Assembly: GCA_033980235.1 (NCBI GenBank)
Contig: CM067069.1
Coordinates: 38,191,992 to 38,255,991, forward strand
DNA length: 64,000 nt
Source: Diadema setosum
Taxonomy: Eukaryota; Echinodermata; Echinoidea; Diadematoida; Diadematidae
Reading direction: 5' to 3'
Part shown: positions 35,250-47,044 of the stretch, in pieces
Layout: each line of letters begins with the position of its first letter
Numbering within the stretch: the stretch's first letter is position 1
Notes under the pieces: generated by a model
The model's database searches: none
What the model was told of the DNA's origin: nothing
Seen by the model: the letters and a program-made list of their open reading frames with translations, nothing else
Translations under genes and position numbers: made by a program

Positions 35250-35960
35250 CCTATCGGGAATAGCCCTGGAGGTAAGTTGTTCGGGGCTAGCCCTGCGATT
35301 GCCCTGGAGGGTAACTGCGCTGGGAAAGTGGAAGATTGCAGTGGTAAATCCCTAGGGTATCTATCGGGTAGTAGTTGTTATACCAGGGGTACTAATGCGG
35401 GAAGTAGTTATCCCGATTGTAGTGCAACCTTCGTCATTTGTCGGTGTTAAACACTGTGTTGTCACGGAAACAGTATTTTCAGGAAAAAAAAAATACCAGT
35501 GTTTTGCTCCATTGGTCAGGTTTATGCATTGAGATTTTGGTGAGGACAATCATTTCTAAATAAACTGAACATATCTTTGATCATCGTAGGGCAATGTGTT
35601 GCCGTTGGGTGGTACTATAATGACAAGTTTGTTTGTTTTTTTTTTTTTCTGAAAGAACATAAATCCAATTACCAGTTCTGCTGGATGAGCTAACACCATC
35701 GGGTCAGGGTGGGGCATCGGAAATATTCAGTGATTGTTTAAGTTGTATTTGTCTTTGAATTCACTGCTTTGTTGTTGTTGTTGTTGTTGTTGTGATGATG
35801 TGTTATTTGATAGTGCTACAGTATCTGGGGGTAGTCATCTGTGGGATAGTTATCCAGGAGTAGTGATCCCGGGGGTAATTATCCGGGGGTAGTTATCCGG
35901 GGATAGTTATCCAGATCCAAGGGGTGGTGGGGTAGTTTTCTAGGAGGTAGTGTTCCTAGA
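35250..35960. repeat. Short tandem array, right arm, outer parts
   Basis: GGAATAGCCCTGGAGGTAAG-type units to about 35430, a ~370-bp unrelated interruption with a (TTG)n at about 35772-35793, then GGGGGTAGTTATCCGG units at 35826-35935 and finally the boundary word TCCTAGACCCCAAATGTCGA, the exact mirror of the left-arm boundary at about 21330. Confidence 0.85.
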
Positions 35961-35964
35961 CCCC

Positions 35965-36263
35965 AAATGTCGATAAACAACTTGTCACCTTGATTTCTTG
36001 TCCTAAACAAATTCCAACCACTCGTTGACTTGTCTTTTTGTCAGCAACAAGTCGACTTTTCTGTTCCACTAACTAACCAATTTGTCTTCTTTTCCAAAAC
36101 AAGTCGACTTGTCGTGATTTGACAACTCGGCATTTTGTCTTCTCGTCCAAAACAAGTCGACTTGCCGAGTTTCAACAACTTGCCATTTGACGTCTTGTCC
36201 CAAGCAAGTCGACATTCCGAGTTTCAACAATTCGTTATCATGTGTTCTTTTCCCAAACAACTC
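35965..36263 (+). repeat. 53-bp array, right arm, inner segment
   Basis: Starts as the mirror of 21310 (AACAACTTGTCACCTTGATT, TTCTTGTCCTAAACAAATTCC), first degenerate and then regular units. Interrupted at 36264 by a solo LTR. Confidence 0.92.
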
Positions 36264-37519
36264 TGTCAGGATATGACATATTTTGTATTTGTCACGTAAT
36301 AATTTGTCTCATTGTACTACTGTTTATTAGGTAGCTCATGTAAGAAATTGATGTTATCGCAATGGTTACAAAAGAAGTGCAGCTTTAAAGACAAAAGCTT
36401 GCATCAAAATAACCATATAAGGAGATGTTGCGATGCACAATCAAAGTAAAAGAGAGTGATTTGGAATTGAATGTTTTGGGGATGAGTAAACCCTACATGA
36501 CGTCAAAATACGAGGAAAGGGTATCCCTGGTAGTATGCCTCATACTATCTGGTATGTGGACGTCATTCACGACGTCAGACACAAGTTTCTAGCTAGGTCA
36601 AAACAGGACCACTTCAAAGAATTTTGGTTTCCGTGGACAGGAAGTGATGACGTCAAACAGGGACTTGACCAATGCAAAGTGAGATATTCAGGAAAGTTTT
36701 GACAGACAGAAAACGCCAACCAATAAGAAAAGGGGGCAGGACTTCTATGAAAACTTTCTAGGAAGTCACTTGACTTCATTTAATTAATTTTACATGGAGA
36801 CCTATGGTCCAACAAATGTATAAATATGCAGTGTTTGGGCATGAAATTCAGATGCCACATCATTTGCGGAACACTCAGGACCAGGCTACGTTACTTCGAG
36901 ATTGCGAAGTTAGAGAGTAGCAGAGTGTTATTTGGAATCAGTGTGATTCAGGGATTGTTGCATTTCGGCTTGGACAGCCTGACCGTCCAGAAGAGAATCT
37001 AGGAGGATTCGAGTGTAAACACCAACAACTGTTGGTGTTTAGGGTTCCAGGGAGAGAGCCACCGTTTAGGGTTCCAGCGAGGACCAAGTTTAGGGTTCCA
37101 GAGAGGACCAGAAGTAAGGGGAGACGACCCGCTACTTCAGGCAGGGCATCGTCGACAACCTAGAGCAACCAAGCACGGGGGCTTCTAGAATAAACCAACG
37201 AGCAGAGCAACCAAGCTCAAGATCAAGTGGAATTGAATATCTGTATTCAAGTTTGTACACTGTACTATGTTATTGTTGTAAACGACCACAATTTGAGACC
37301 AGTATAATAAATCTTATTGCTCGTTACATTGTAAGAACACTGTGTGATTGGCTACTTCTTTCGAGGCACTGTAGTTGCACAAGTCGAAAGAGTCGAAAGA
37401 GTGAATGGTCTGCTAACAATCTGCTGCATTTAGAGAAAGTCAACCTTTGACTATAGAAAAGATCCCAGTCGCAGGGAGGACTTTCGTTCCCCACATTCAG
37501 AGGAAAGTCCCCTGTGACA
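36264..37519 (+). mobile_element. Solo LTR (1256 bp) with 5-bp target duplication
   Basis: Begins TGTCAGGATATGACA and ends CCCCTGTGACA, the TG...CA type termini of LTRs. AACTC is duplicated at 36259-36263 and 37520-37524, inside the 53-bp unit that is otherwise continuous across the insertion. A TATA box (TATAAATA, 36819-36826), a GTTTAGGGTTCCAG triplet repeat (about 37037-37100) and AATAAA (37306-37311) fit the plus orientation. No internal retroviral-type genes remain; it arose by LTR-LTR recombination. Confidence 0.88.
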
Positions 37520-37662
37520 AACTCGACTTCCCGAGTTTCAACAACTCATTTTCATATTTTTTTTGTCCAAAACGAGTCGACTTGCTGAGTTTCAACAACT
37601 CGTTATCATGTCTTTGTGTCCCAAACAAGTCGACTTGCCGAGTTTCAATAACTTGTCATCTT
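37520..37662 (+). repeat. 53-bp array, right arm, middle segment
   Basis: Nearly three units between the solo LTR and a LINE insertion; ends with the LINE target duplication ATCTT (37658-37662). Confidence 0.92.
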
Positions 37663-38696
37663 TGAATTTCAATTTCAATTTATTTTCATATTTCTCGATG
37701 AAAAATTACATCAAATATAACAAAATTAAATGAAATACATGACATACATAGAATATTGCAAATATGTAAAACATAATAGTGGTCGATCTGTTAAGTTTGG
37801 AATCTGTGAATGAATGCTAAAGAAATATGAAGGAACCTACTTAAAAGCGAGCTTGTTGAGGGTATGTCCCGGTTAAAAACGAGTTAAGATTGAGAAGGGG
37901 AGCACGGATACAAAAATGATCAGAACATAAGAGAAAAACAAATAAAAAAGTACAAATGAAGAGTTTGTTTGCAAAAACCGATAAGTCCATTTTTGAAGAT
38001 TTTGAAGCACGGTATCTGTCATAGAATACAAAATAATACCTTTTAAATGATATATTGGTCACTACACATAAAGGTACATTTTTGAAGTTATGGTCAAAAG
38101 AAGCAAAATTTTTCTTATTATTCTCTTTATTTTTCTTGACCTGCAATAGCAAATATCTCCATTTGACAAGTATGGACTTATCGGTTTTTGCACACAAACT
38201 CTTCAAATATACAGTTATATAGCAAATTCTTCTCTAGTGCAGGTTAGGGGTCGGAAAAGCCACATGCTGTATATAGGCGGATGAACCATTGTCGTTCTGG
38301 CAATACAATATGACTTAATATAGTTATAATAACAATGATACCGTTCAGACAGTATTAGAAATGTGTACATTGCGTGTATTAAGAAGGGAACACATGCACC
38401 TGCAAATCCATTAAAAAAAGACATTCAACAACCAGTTGCAGTGCAGTGAGAATGTGAAATAATAGCTGTTTCCTCGTCCCAGCTATCTTTAAAGAAGGAA
38501 AAATATACATAAACACAGTGATAGAATTTAAGGGCGCAAACAGCTGGGCTCTTAAAGTCTGGTTTAACATGACAGCAACCCTGGAGTACAGTATAACGGG
38601 ATAGTCCTGGACAGCACAAAACAGAATTTCAATGAGCTGATGTAGCGTAATAATTCAATAAATACTGTCTTAATTTCCTTTTGAAGGATGATAGTG
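37663..38696 (-). mobile_element. 5'-truncated CR1/L2-type LINE inserted in the 53-bp array
   Basis: Flanked by ATCTT at 37658-37662 and 38697-38701. On the minus strand the first ~67 nt encode SLSSFKRKLRQYLLNYYATS ending at a stop (38629-38631), the typical C-terminal end of CR1/L2 reverse transcriptases. A ~0.96-kb 3' UTR follows (itself carrying a MITE), ending in the tail AATTGAAATTGAAATTCAAA at 37663. Only the last codons of the protein are present. Confidence 0.85.
37956..38207. mobile_element. TGAAGAG MITE, copy 2
   Basis: TGAAGAGTTTGTTTGCAAAA at the left and its reverse complement at the right; interior like copies 1 and 3. Sits inside the LINE 3' UTR, so it is younger than the LINE insertion. 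Confidence 0.88.
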
Positions 38697-38701
38697 ATCT
38701 T

Positions 38702-41700
38702 GACTTCAACAACTCGTTATCATATCTTCTTGGCACAAACAAGTCGACTTGCCGAGTTTCAACAACTTGTCATCTTGACTTCTTGTCCCTAACGAGTCGA
38801 CTTGCCGAGTTTCAACAACTTGTCATCTTGACTTCTTGTCCCTAACGAGTCGACTTGCCGAGTTTCAACAACTTGTCATCTTGACTTCTTGTCCCAAGCA
38901 AGTCGACTTTCCGAGTTTCAACAACTCGTTATCATGTCTTCTTGTCCAAAACGAGTCGACTTGCCGAGTTTCAATAACTTGTCATCTTGACTTCTTGTCC
39001 CGAGCAAGTCGACTTACCGAGTTTCAACAACTTGTCACCTGGACTTCTTGTCCCTAACGAGTCGACTTGCCGAGTTTCAACAACTTGTCATCTTGACTTC
39101 TTGTCCCAAACGAGTCGACTTGCCGAGTTTCAACAACTTGTCATCTTGACTTCTTGTCCAAAGCAAGTCGACTTTCCGAGTTTCAACAACTCGTTATCAT
39201 GTCTTCTTGTCCCAAACGAGTCGACTTGCCGAGTTTCAATAACTTGTCATCTTGACTTCTTGTCCCGAGCATGTCGACTTGCCGAGTTTCAACAACTTGT
39301 CATCTGGACTTCTTGTCCCTAACGAGTCGACTTGCCGAGTTTCAACAACTTGTCATCTTGACTTCTTGTCCCTAACGAGTGGACTTGCCGAGTTTCAACA
39401 ACTTGTCCTCTTGACTTTTGTCCCAAGCAATGCGACTTGTCGAGTTTCAACAACTTGTCATCTTGACTTCTTGTCCCAAACGAGTCGACTTGCCGAGTTT
39501 CAACAACTTGTCATCTTGACTTCTTGTCCCAAACGAGTCGACTTGCCGAGTTTCAACAACTTGTCATCTTGACTTCTTGTCCCAAGCAAGTCGACTTGCC
39601 GAGTTTCAACAACTTGTCATCTTGACTTCTTGTCCCAAACGAGTCGACTTGCCGAGTTTCAACAACTTGACATCTTGACTTCTTGTCCCAAACGAGTCGA
39701 CTTGCCGAGTTTCAACAACTTGTCATCTTGACTTCTTGTCCCTAACGAGTCGACTTGCCGAGTTTCAACAACTTGACATCTTGACTTCTTGTCCCAAACG
39801 AGTCGACTTGCCGAGTTTCAACAACTTGTCATCTTGACTTCTTGTCCAAAGCAAGTCGACTTTCCGAGTTTCAACAACTCGTTATCATGTCTTCTTGTCC
39901 CAAACGAGTCGACTTGCCGAGTTTCAATAACTTGTCATCTTGACTTCTTGTCCCGAGCAAGTCGACTTGCCGAGTTTCAACAACTTGTCATCTGGACTTC
40001 TTGTCCCTAACGAGTCGACTTGCCGAGTTTCAACAACTTGTCATCTTGACTTCTTGTCCCTAACGAGTGGACTTGCCGAGTTTCAACAACTTGTCATCTT
40101 GACTTTTGTCCCAAGCAATGCGACTTGTCGAGTTTCAACAACTTGTCATCTTGACTTCTTGTCCCAAACGAGTCGACTTGCCGAGTTTCAACAACTTGTC
40201 ATCTTGACTTCTTGTCCCAAACGAGTCGACTTGCCGAGTTTCAACAACTTGTCATCTTGACTTCTTGTCCCAAGCAAGTCGACTTGCCGAGTTTCAACAA
40301 CTTGTCATCTTGACTTCTTGTCCCAAACGAGTCGACTTGCCGAGTTTCAACAACTTGACATCTTGACTTCTTGTCCCAAACGAGTCGACTTGCCAAGTTT
40401 CAACAACTTGTCATCTTGACTTCTTGTCCAAAGCAAGTCGACTTTCCGAGTTTCAACAACTCGTTATCATGTCTTCTTGTCCCAAACGAGTCGACTTGCC
40501 GAGTTTCGATAACTTGTCATCTTGACTTCTTGTCCCGAGCATGTCGACTTGCCGAGTTTCAACAACTTGTCATCTGGACTTCTTGTCCCTAACGAGTCGA
40601 CTTGCCGAGTTTCAACAACTTGTCATCTTGACTTCTTGTCCCTAACGAGTGGATTTGCCGAGTTTCAACAACTTGTCATCTTGACTTTTGTCCCAAGCAA
40701 TGCGACTTGTCGAGTTTCAACAACTTGTCATCTTGACTTCTTGTCCCAAACGAGTCGACTTGCCGAGTTTCAACAACTTGTCATCTTGACTTCTTGTCCC
40801 AAACGAGTCGACTTGCCGAGTTTCAACAACTTGTCATCTTGACTTCTTGTCCAAAGCAAGTCGACTTTCCGAGTTTCAACAACTCGTTATCATGTCTTCT
40901 TGTCCCAAACGAGTCGACTTACCGAGTTTCAACAACTTGTCATCTTGTCTTCTTGATCAAAACGACTCGACTTGCCGAGTTTCAACAACTTGTCATCTTG
41001 ACTTCTTGTCCCAAGCAAGTCGACTTGTCGAGTTTCAACAACTTGTCATCTTGACTTCTTGTCCCAAACGAGTCGACTTGCCGAGTTTCAACAACTTGTC
41101 ATCTTGACTTCTTGTCCCAAGTCGACTTGCCGAGTTTCAACAACTTGTCATCTTGACTTCTTGTCCAAAGCAAGTCGACTTCCCGAGTTTCAACAACTCA
41201 TTTTCATGTCTTTTTGTCCAAAACAAGTCGACTTGCTGAGTTTCAACAACTCGTTATCCTGTCTGTGTCCCAAACGAGTCGACTTGCCGAGTTTCAATAA
41301 CTTGTCATCTTGACTTCTTGTCCCTAACGAGTAGACTTGCCGAGTTTCAACAATTTGTCATCTTGACTTCTTGTCCAAAGCAAGTCGACTTGCCGAGTTT
41401 CAACAACTTGTCATCTTGAATTCTTGTCCAAAGCAAGTCGACTTGCCGAGTTTCAACAACTCGTTATCATGTCCTCTTGTCCCAAACGAGTCGACTTGCC
41501 GAGTTTCAACAACTTGTCATCTTGACTTCTTTTCCAAAGCAAGTCGACTTGCCGAGTTTCAACAACTTGTCATCTTGACTTCTTGTCCCAAACGAGTCGA
41601 CTTGCCGAGTTTCAGTAACTTGTCATCTTGACTTCTTGTCCCAAGCAAGTCGACTTGTCGAGTTTCAACAACTTGTCATCTTGACTTCTTGTCCCAAACG

Positions 41701-43722
41701 AGTCGACTTGCCGAGTTTCAACAACTTGTCATCTTGACTTCTTGTCCCAAGTCGACTTGCCGAGTTTCAACAACTTGTCATCTTGACTTCTTGTCCAAAG
41801 CAAGTCGACTTCCCGAGTTTCAACAACTCATTTTCATGTCTTTTTGTCCAAAACAAGTCGACTTGCTGAGTTTCAACAACTCGTTATCCTGTCTTTGTGT
41901 CCCAAACGAGTCGACTTGCCGAGTTTCAATAACTTGTCATCTTGACTTCTTGTCCCTAACGAGTAGACTTGCCGAGTTTCAACAATTTGTCATCTTGACT
42001 TCTTGTCCCAAGCAAGTCGACTTGCCGAGTTTCAACAACTTGTCATCTTGAATTCTTGTCCAAAGCAAGTCGACTTGCCGAGTTTCAACAACTCGTTATC
42101 ATGTCCTCTTGTCCCAAACGAGTCGACTTGCCGAGTTTCAACAACTTGTCATCTTGACTTCTTTTCCAAAGCAAGTCGACTTGCCGAGTTTCAACAACTT
42201 GTCATCTTGACTTCTTGTCCCAAACGAGTCGACTTGCCGAGTTTCAGTAACTTGTCATCTTGACTTCTTGTCCCGAGCAAGTCGACTTGCCGAGTTTCAA
42301 CAACTTGTCATCTTGACTTCTTGTCCCAAGCAAGTCGACTTTCCGAGTTTCAACAACTCGTTATCATGTCTTCTTGTTCCAAACGAGTCGACTTGCCGAG
42401 TTTCAACAACTTGTCATCTTGACTTCTTGTCCCAAACGAGTCGACTTGCCGAGTTTCAACAACTTATCATCTTGACTTCTTGTCACAAACGAGTCGACTT
42501 GCCGAGTTTCAACAACTTGTCATCTTGACTTCTTGTCCAAAGCAAGTCGACTTGCCGAGTTTCAAAAACTTGTCATCTTGTCTTCTTGTCCCAAACGAGT
42601 CGACTTGCCGAGTTTCAACAACTTGTCATCTTGACTTCTTGTCCCAAGTCGACTTGCCGAGTTTCAACAACTTGTCATCTTGACTTCTTGTCCAAAGCAA
42701 GTCGACTTCCCGAGTTTCAACAACTCATTTTCATGTCTTTTTGTCCAAAACAAGTCGACTTGCTGAGTTTCAACAACTCGTTATCCTGTCTTTGTGTCCC
42801 AAACGAGTCGACTTGCCGAGTTTCAATAACTTGTCATCTTGACTTCTTGTCCCTAACGAGTAGACTTGCCGAGTTTCAACAATTTGTCATCTTGACTTCT
42901 TGTCCCAAGCAAGTCGACTTGCCGAGTTTCAACAACTTGTCATCTTGAATTCTTGTCCAAAGCAAGTCGACTTGCCGAGTTTCAACAACTCGTTATCATG
43001 TCCTCTTGTCCCAAACGAGTCGACTTGCCGAGTTTCAACAACTTGTCATCTTGACTTCTTTTCCAAAGCAAGTCGACTTGCCGAGTTTCAACAACTTGTC
43101 ATCTTGACTTCTTGTCCCAAACGAGTCGACTTGCCGAGTTTCAGTAACTTGTCATCTTGACTTCTTGTCCCGAGCAAGTCGACTTGCCGAGTTTCAACAA
43201 CTTGTCATCTTGACTTCTTGTCCCAAGCAAGTCGACTTTCCGAGTTTCAACAACTCGTTATCATGTCTTCTTGTTCCAAACGAGTCGACTTGCCGAGTTT
43301 CAACAACTTGTCATCTTGACTTCTTGTCCCAAACGAGTCGACTTGCCGAGTTTCAACAACTTATCATCTTGACTTCTTGTCACAAACGAGTCGACTTGCC
43401 GAGTTTCAACAACTTGTCATCTTGACTTCTTGTCCAAAGCAAGTCGACTTGCCGAGTTTCAAAAACTTGTCATCTTGTCTTCTTGTCCCAAACGAGTCGA
43501 CTTGCCGAGTTTCAACAACTTATCATCTTGACTTCTTGTCACAAACGAGTCGACTTGCCGAGTTTCAACAACTTGTCATCTTGACTTCTTGTCCAAAGCA
43601 AGTCGACTTTCCGAGTTTCAACAACTCGTTATCATGTCTTCTTGTCCCAAACGAGTCGACTTGCCGAGTTTCAAAAACTTGTCATCTTGACTTCTTGTCC
43701 CAGACGAGTCGACTTGCCGAGT
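38702..43722 (+). repeat. 53-bp array, right arm, main block (about 95 units) with higher-order repeats
   Basis: Units as in the left arm but in opposite orientation, with far higher mutual identity. Higher-order duplications are visible: a 582-bp shift (39789 region to 40371 region; 11 units) and an 897-bp shift (41689-42585 to 42586-43482; 17 units), the latter almost perfect. Unit variants CGAGTCGACTTG and CAAGTCGACTTG alternate in patterns. The array stops in CGAGTTTATGCATA at about 43722. Confidence 0.95.
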
Positions 43723-43832
43723 TTATGCATAGGGATTTAAGCTATTGCTTGAGCTAGACCTTTTGCTAGACGAGCTTGTGCTTTTGCTTAAAGCAATTGC
43801 TTACAAGCAATTGCTTGTTTTATGCATTCGGC
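43722..43832. repeat. Small palindromic repeat at the array edge
   Basis: TTATGCAT at both ends (about 43728 and 43820), with AAGCAATTGCTT twice in between. It lies between the 53-bp array and the CR1 fragment; possibly a tiny element of its own. Confidence 0.4.
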
Positions 43833-44690
43833 CCATTGGCACTCCACGGCAAGTCTCTAAATTCAAATAAAATAGCATATCACTCGCTAATACTGTTATA
43901 AAACCATCTAATAATGTGAGAAACTTGGGAGTGTTTTTAATACCTATTTCAATATGGAATCTCAGGTTACCTCTGTATGCAAATCAGCATATATGATATA
44001 TAATTTGAGACGCATTCGTAAATATTTCGATCAAGAAAGCATGAAGACTATTGTCCACGCATGCGTTACAAGCAAATCAGATTATTGTAACAGTCTGTTG
44101 TATGGATTACCGGATTCACAGATAATTAAGTTGCAGCGGGTTCAAAACACATGTGAAAGATTGATTTGTAATCTCCCAAGATTTGCCCATGTTACACCAT
44201 TTTTAAGGTAATTGCACTGGCTGCCCATCCGTCATCGAATTTATTTCAAGATATTAATGCTGGTTTATAAAGCTCTGTTTGGTCAAGCCCCTAGTCATAT
44301 CAGTGAATTATTGAAATTTAATGTTCATAATCTCCCTTGTACAAAATGATATATTGATATTGCAGATACCCCAAATAAAAAAAAAAAAAAGCTACCTTAG
44401 GTGACCGATCATTTTCTTGTGCAGCCCCTAAATTGTGGAATAGATTACCATTAGAAATTCGGAAATGTCAAACTTTAGACAGCTGTAAATCAAAAATAAA
44501 AACTCTTCTGTTTTATCATAGGCCTATTTCTTTTTTTTTTTTTTTTACTTCCCATGCATCATCATGCAACATAGGAATTTAAGAGCTCTTGAAACGCAGT
44601 ATAGACATATCTTCTGCGCTGAATAAATGTTTTTATTATTATTATCATTATTATTACTACTATTATTAAGTATTGAACTTCCTTCTGTCA
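43832..44690 (+). pseudogene. CR1-type LINE RT C-terminal part and 3' end
   Basis: Reads IGTPRQVSKF, NNVRNLGVF, SDYCNSLLYGLPDSQI, RVQNTCERLICNLPR, then LHWLPIRHRIYFKILMLVYK and GQAPSHISELLKF, the conserved thumb and C-terminal segments of CR1/L2 reverse transcriptases; later CAAPKLWNRLPLEIR. Stops at about 43870 and 44212 and a shift around 44350-44395 kill it. The 3' end has GCTGAATAAATG followed by a (TTA)n tail (44630-44670). The catalytic RT core is absent. Confidence 0.88.
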
Positions 44691-45311
44691 TTTTCAGTGG
44701 ATTTCCAAGATGTGGGTGCTCTTTAACTTGAGTCCCCCACATCAACATCACGCACAACCACGACCTGGTACATCACTGAAGCGGTGTTCATACTCTTGGA
44801 CTAAATCCGTCACCTTAGCTCTCTTTGCGCTTGGAAGATGAGACAATGTTTCAGATAGATTCGCTAAGACCTTAGAGTTATTCAACACAACTGTGGAATT
44901 TCCACGTTGTCACTCTCACTGTCTTCATCCTCCACCTCACAACTCCCACAGTGGCAACATACTTTCCTGTAGTTTCTTCTGCCTTTTCAACAGACTCCTT
45001 TAGCATGTTGACATGACACAATCATCCTCTTTTCCTCCTATCAGGTGTTAGGATAACGTAGTTGACATTCCTCACCCTTTTCGCAACCACCATGGCCCTG
45101 CATATCTAGCCTTCAAGGCATCTCCTTGAAGTGGAAGAAACACCAGGACCTTAAAACCAGGCTCAAAATGCCTTTCTTTCACCTTGTGATCAACCAGTCT
45201 CTTCATTTGAGACTGAGCTTCCTTCAGATGACCGACAGCCAGTTTCCGAGTACAAGAAATGTCTGTCTTTGAAGTTACACACATAGTCCTACAGGTTGGA
45301 CTCCTGCTCAA
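44690..45311 (-). pseudogene. Gypsy post-integrase (GPF-like) and pre-RT leader
   Basis: HFEPGFKVLVFLPLQGDALK and ARYAGPW are the GPF/Y-type C-terminal module of integrase. Then NSTVVLNNSKVLANLSETLS, LPSAKRAKVTDLVQEYEHRF and, in another frame, RDVDVGD and VKEHPHLGNPLKMT match the leader that normally precedes the RT fingers. RT itself is missing because the CR1 copy starts there. Confidence 0.75.
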
Positions 45312-45319
45312 CCATGATC

Positions 45320-46010
45320 TTTTCTTGCACGATCTACAAGGACCACGAACTTAGAGGTCAAAAATCAGCTCAAAAGGACGGAATCCAAGAGATTTCTGGA
45401 CCGATTCTCAAACTGCAAACAAAGGTATAGGAATACCCTCATCCCATTCTCTCCCATGCAAACTGCAGTACACATGCATCTTTATTCTTCAAGGTTTGGT
45501 GAAAGCGTCCAAGTGCTATCTGGCTCTGTTAATGGTATGCTCTTGAGTTCATACATTCTACACCTAACTTAACTCATCATCTGTCGGAAGATTTTTGAGG
45601 TGAAATTAGACCCTTGGTCTGACTGCACACACTTTGGAGGTGATACCGTTGTAAAGAACTTCACAAGAGCTTTACTGACATTCTTGGCAGTAATCGACCT
45701 TAATGGAATTGCCTCGGGGAAGTCGGTAGATGCACACATCATTGTCAGCAAATACTGATACCCGATTTTGTCCATGGAAGAGGACCGACACAATCCACAA
45801 TGACTCGAGTCAACGGTTCTTCGAAGGCTGGAATGTGCCTTTAAGGGGCAGGGGGAATCTTCTAGTTTGGCTTACCAACTACCTGGCACACATAGCAAGC
45901 ATCAGGTGGGCGTCTTCTAATAATCAAGATATCATCCTCAGTTACAAGCGCACTCTGCAAGACGCACTATTTCAGGGTCTTTGCCCTGCAATTCAACCAA
46001 ACTCTGAAGA
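45320..46010 (-). pseudogene. Gypsy integrase, with internal deletion
   Basis: LVELQGKDPEIVRLAECA (about 45990) leads, after shifts, directly to CYVCQVVGKPNQKIPPAPLK (about 45900-45850), so the first half of the HHCC zinc finger is deleted. The core follows: VIVDCVGPL with the first catalytic D, LLTMMCASTDFPEAIPLRSI, and CVQSDQGSNFTSKIFRQMM with the second D. The glutamate region is not clearly readable. Confidence 0.8.
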
Positions 46011-46046
46011 AAAATCTCTGGCATTTGACCGTGGTAAGCATAGGCA

Positions 46047-46560
46047 TCACAATTGCTTGCTAGACTCTTCAAGTCCAAAGAAGAAAGCATCAGCCAAGAT
46101 ATCCTCTTGCTCCTCTTTGTCTAATTCACGAGCCATAGACCTGGTAACAGCACATGAGGGAAACACATCAGGCATCTCCTCAACAAATTTTTCTGTGGCT
46201 TCATCAACGAGTGTCCTACGTGACAGAACGAGAGGCAAAACCTTCTCTCCAGCGATGTCATTGTCGGGTAATAAGGTAACACCTTCGACTGGGAATGTAA
46301 GCAAGACACCTACCACGACTGAGCCACAGACAAGATTGCTCTTCAATTCGATATTATGAGGAGGCACTCGGACACTCCCATCTTCACCTCCCCTCACAAA
46401 TAACTCTGAATTCACCGAAGATTTCACTCACAATGACAATATAGTTACACACAGAAAACTCTGTAATGTTCCTGTATCTTTCAGGATGTGAACTTGAACC
46501 TGCTTACTATCAGGCGCCGAACTAACATACCCTAAAGATATGAAAGGTTTGTAATTCTCG
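46047..46560 (-). pseudogene. Gypsy aspartic protease region
   Basis: LGYVSSAPDSKQVQVHILKD is followed by DTG (codons at 46470-46478), the aspartic protease active site. Downstream (46427-46047) PPHNIELKSNLVCG, LLPDNDIAGEKVLPLVLSRR and FPSCAVTRSMARELDKEE belong to the protease C-terminal part and spacer. A stop and frame change lie between. Confidence 0.75.
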
Positions 46561-46689
46561 GTCATGTGTTCATAAGACGGCAGATGCCCTGTACGAGTGA
46601 CCTAGCTAAAGCATCTGACAATGCTTTGGGATTCCTGACCTCCTCTTTTCCTTCCTCCTTCTTCAACTTTAAGCACGCTAACATCACAT

Positions 46690-47040
46690 GTCCTTTCTCC
46701 TTGCAATAGAAGCCTTGTTCGGCTTTTTCTCAAGAACGGGCTTGTGAGTACTCGGGCAGCAGCTCCTTTTCTTGGCACACCCTGGCCTTCTTTCTTGATC
46801 TGAGCATGTTTGAATGTGTCCTTGTGGGTAAATAAACAAACTCGTCAAAAAGGACAGCAGCTCTCCTGGCACGATTCACTTCCCTTTCCTCCAGGTGCTG
46901 CCGCTGATATGGCTGAACGCATCTCTTCACGTCTTCCAACAATACCAACTCTTTTAGCTTGTGGAAATCATCAACACCAGACGATTTCAACCAGTGTTCA
47001 AAATGGAGCCGTTTGTGTTGAACAAAATCAACGAATACTT
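46690..47040 (-). pseudogene. Gypsy gag, SCAN-like capsid and zinc-knuckle remnants
   Basis: FVQHKRLHFEHWLKSSGVDD, LKELVLLEDVKRCVQPY and LEEREVNRARRAAVLFDEFV follow the SCAN capsid pattern (hydrophobic helices, a WL turn, LLEDV, ER and A-L-DE). It joins the N-terminal part across the LINE and MITE insertions. Confidence 0.7.
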
Positions 47041-47044
47041 GATC

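Noticed and set aside
38702..43722. CRISPR-like or repeat-protein gene in the 53-bp array
   Set aside because: Units are contiguous with no unique spacers, so it is not CRISPR. Open frames arise because 53 nt cycles through three frames; they have no shared start, end in the same SS-stop at unit borders, and mirror between arms.
20368..44690. One single CR1 element split by the whole 23-kb structure
   Set aside because: Endonuclease/linker lies on the left and RT C-terminus on the right, both plus strand, but the RT core (about 350 codons) is missing and the two parts cannot be shown to be one family. Two separate truncated LINEs are as likely.
46690..47040. Host SCAN zinc-finger gene
   Set aside because: No zinc-finger array follows; protease and integrase text lies downstream, so it is retrotransposon gag.
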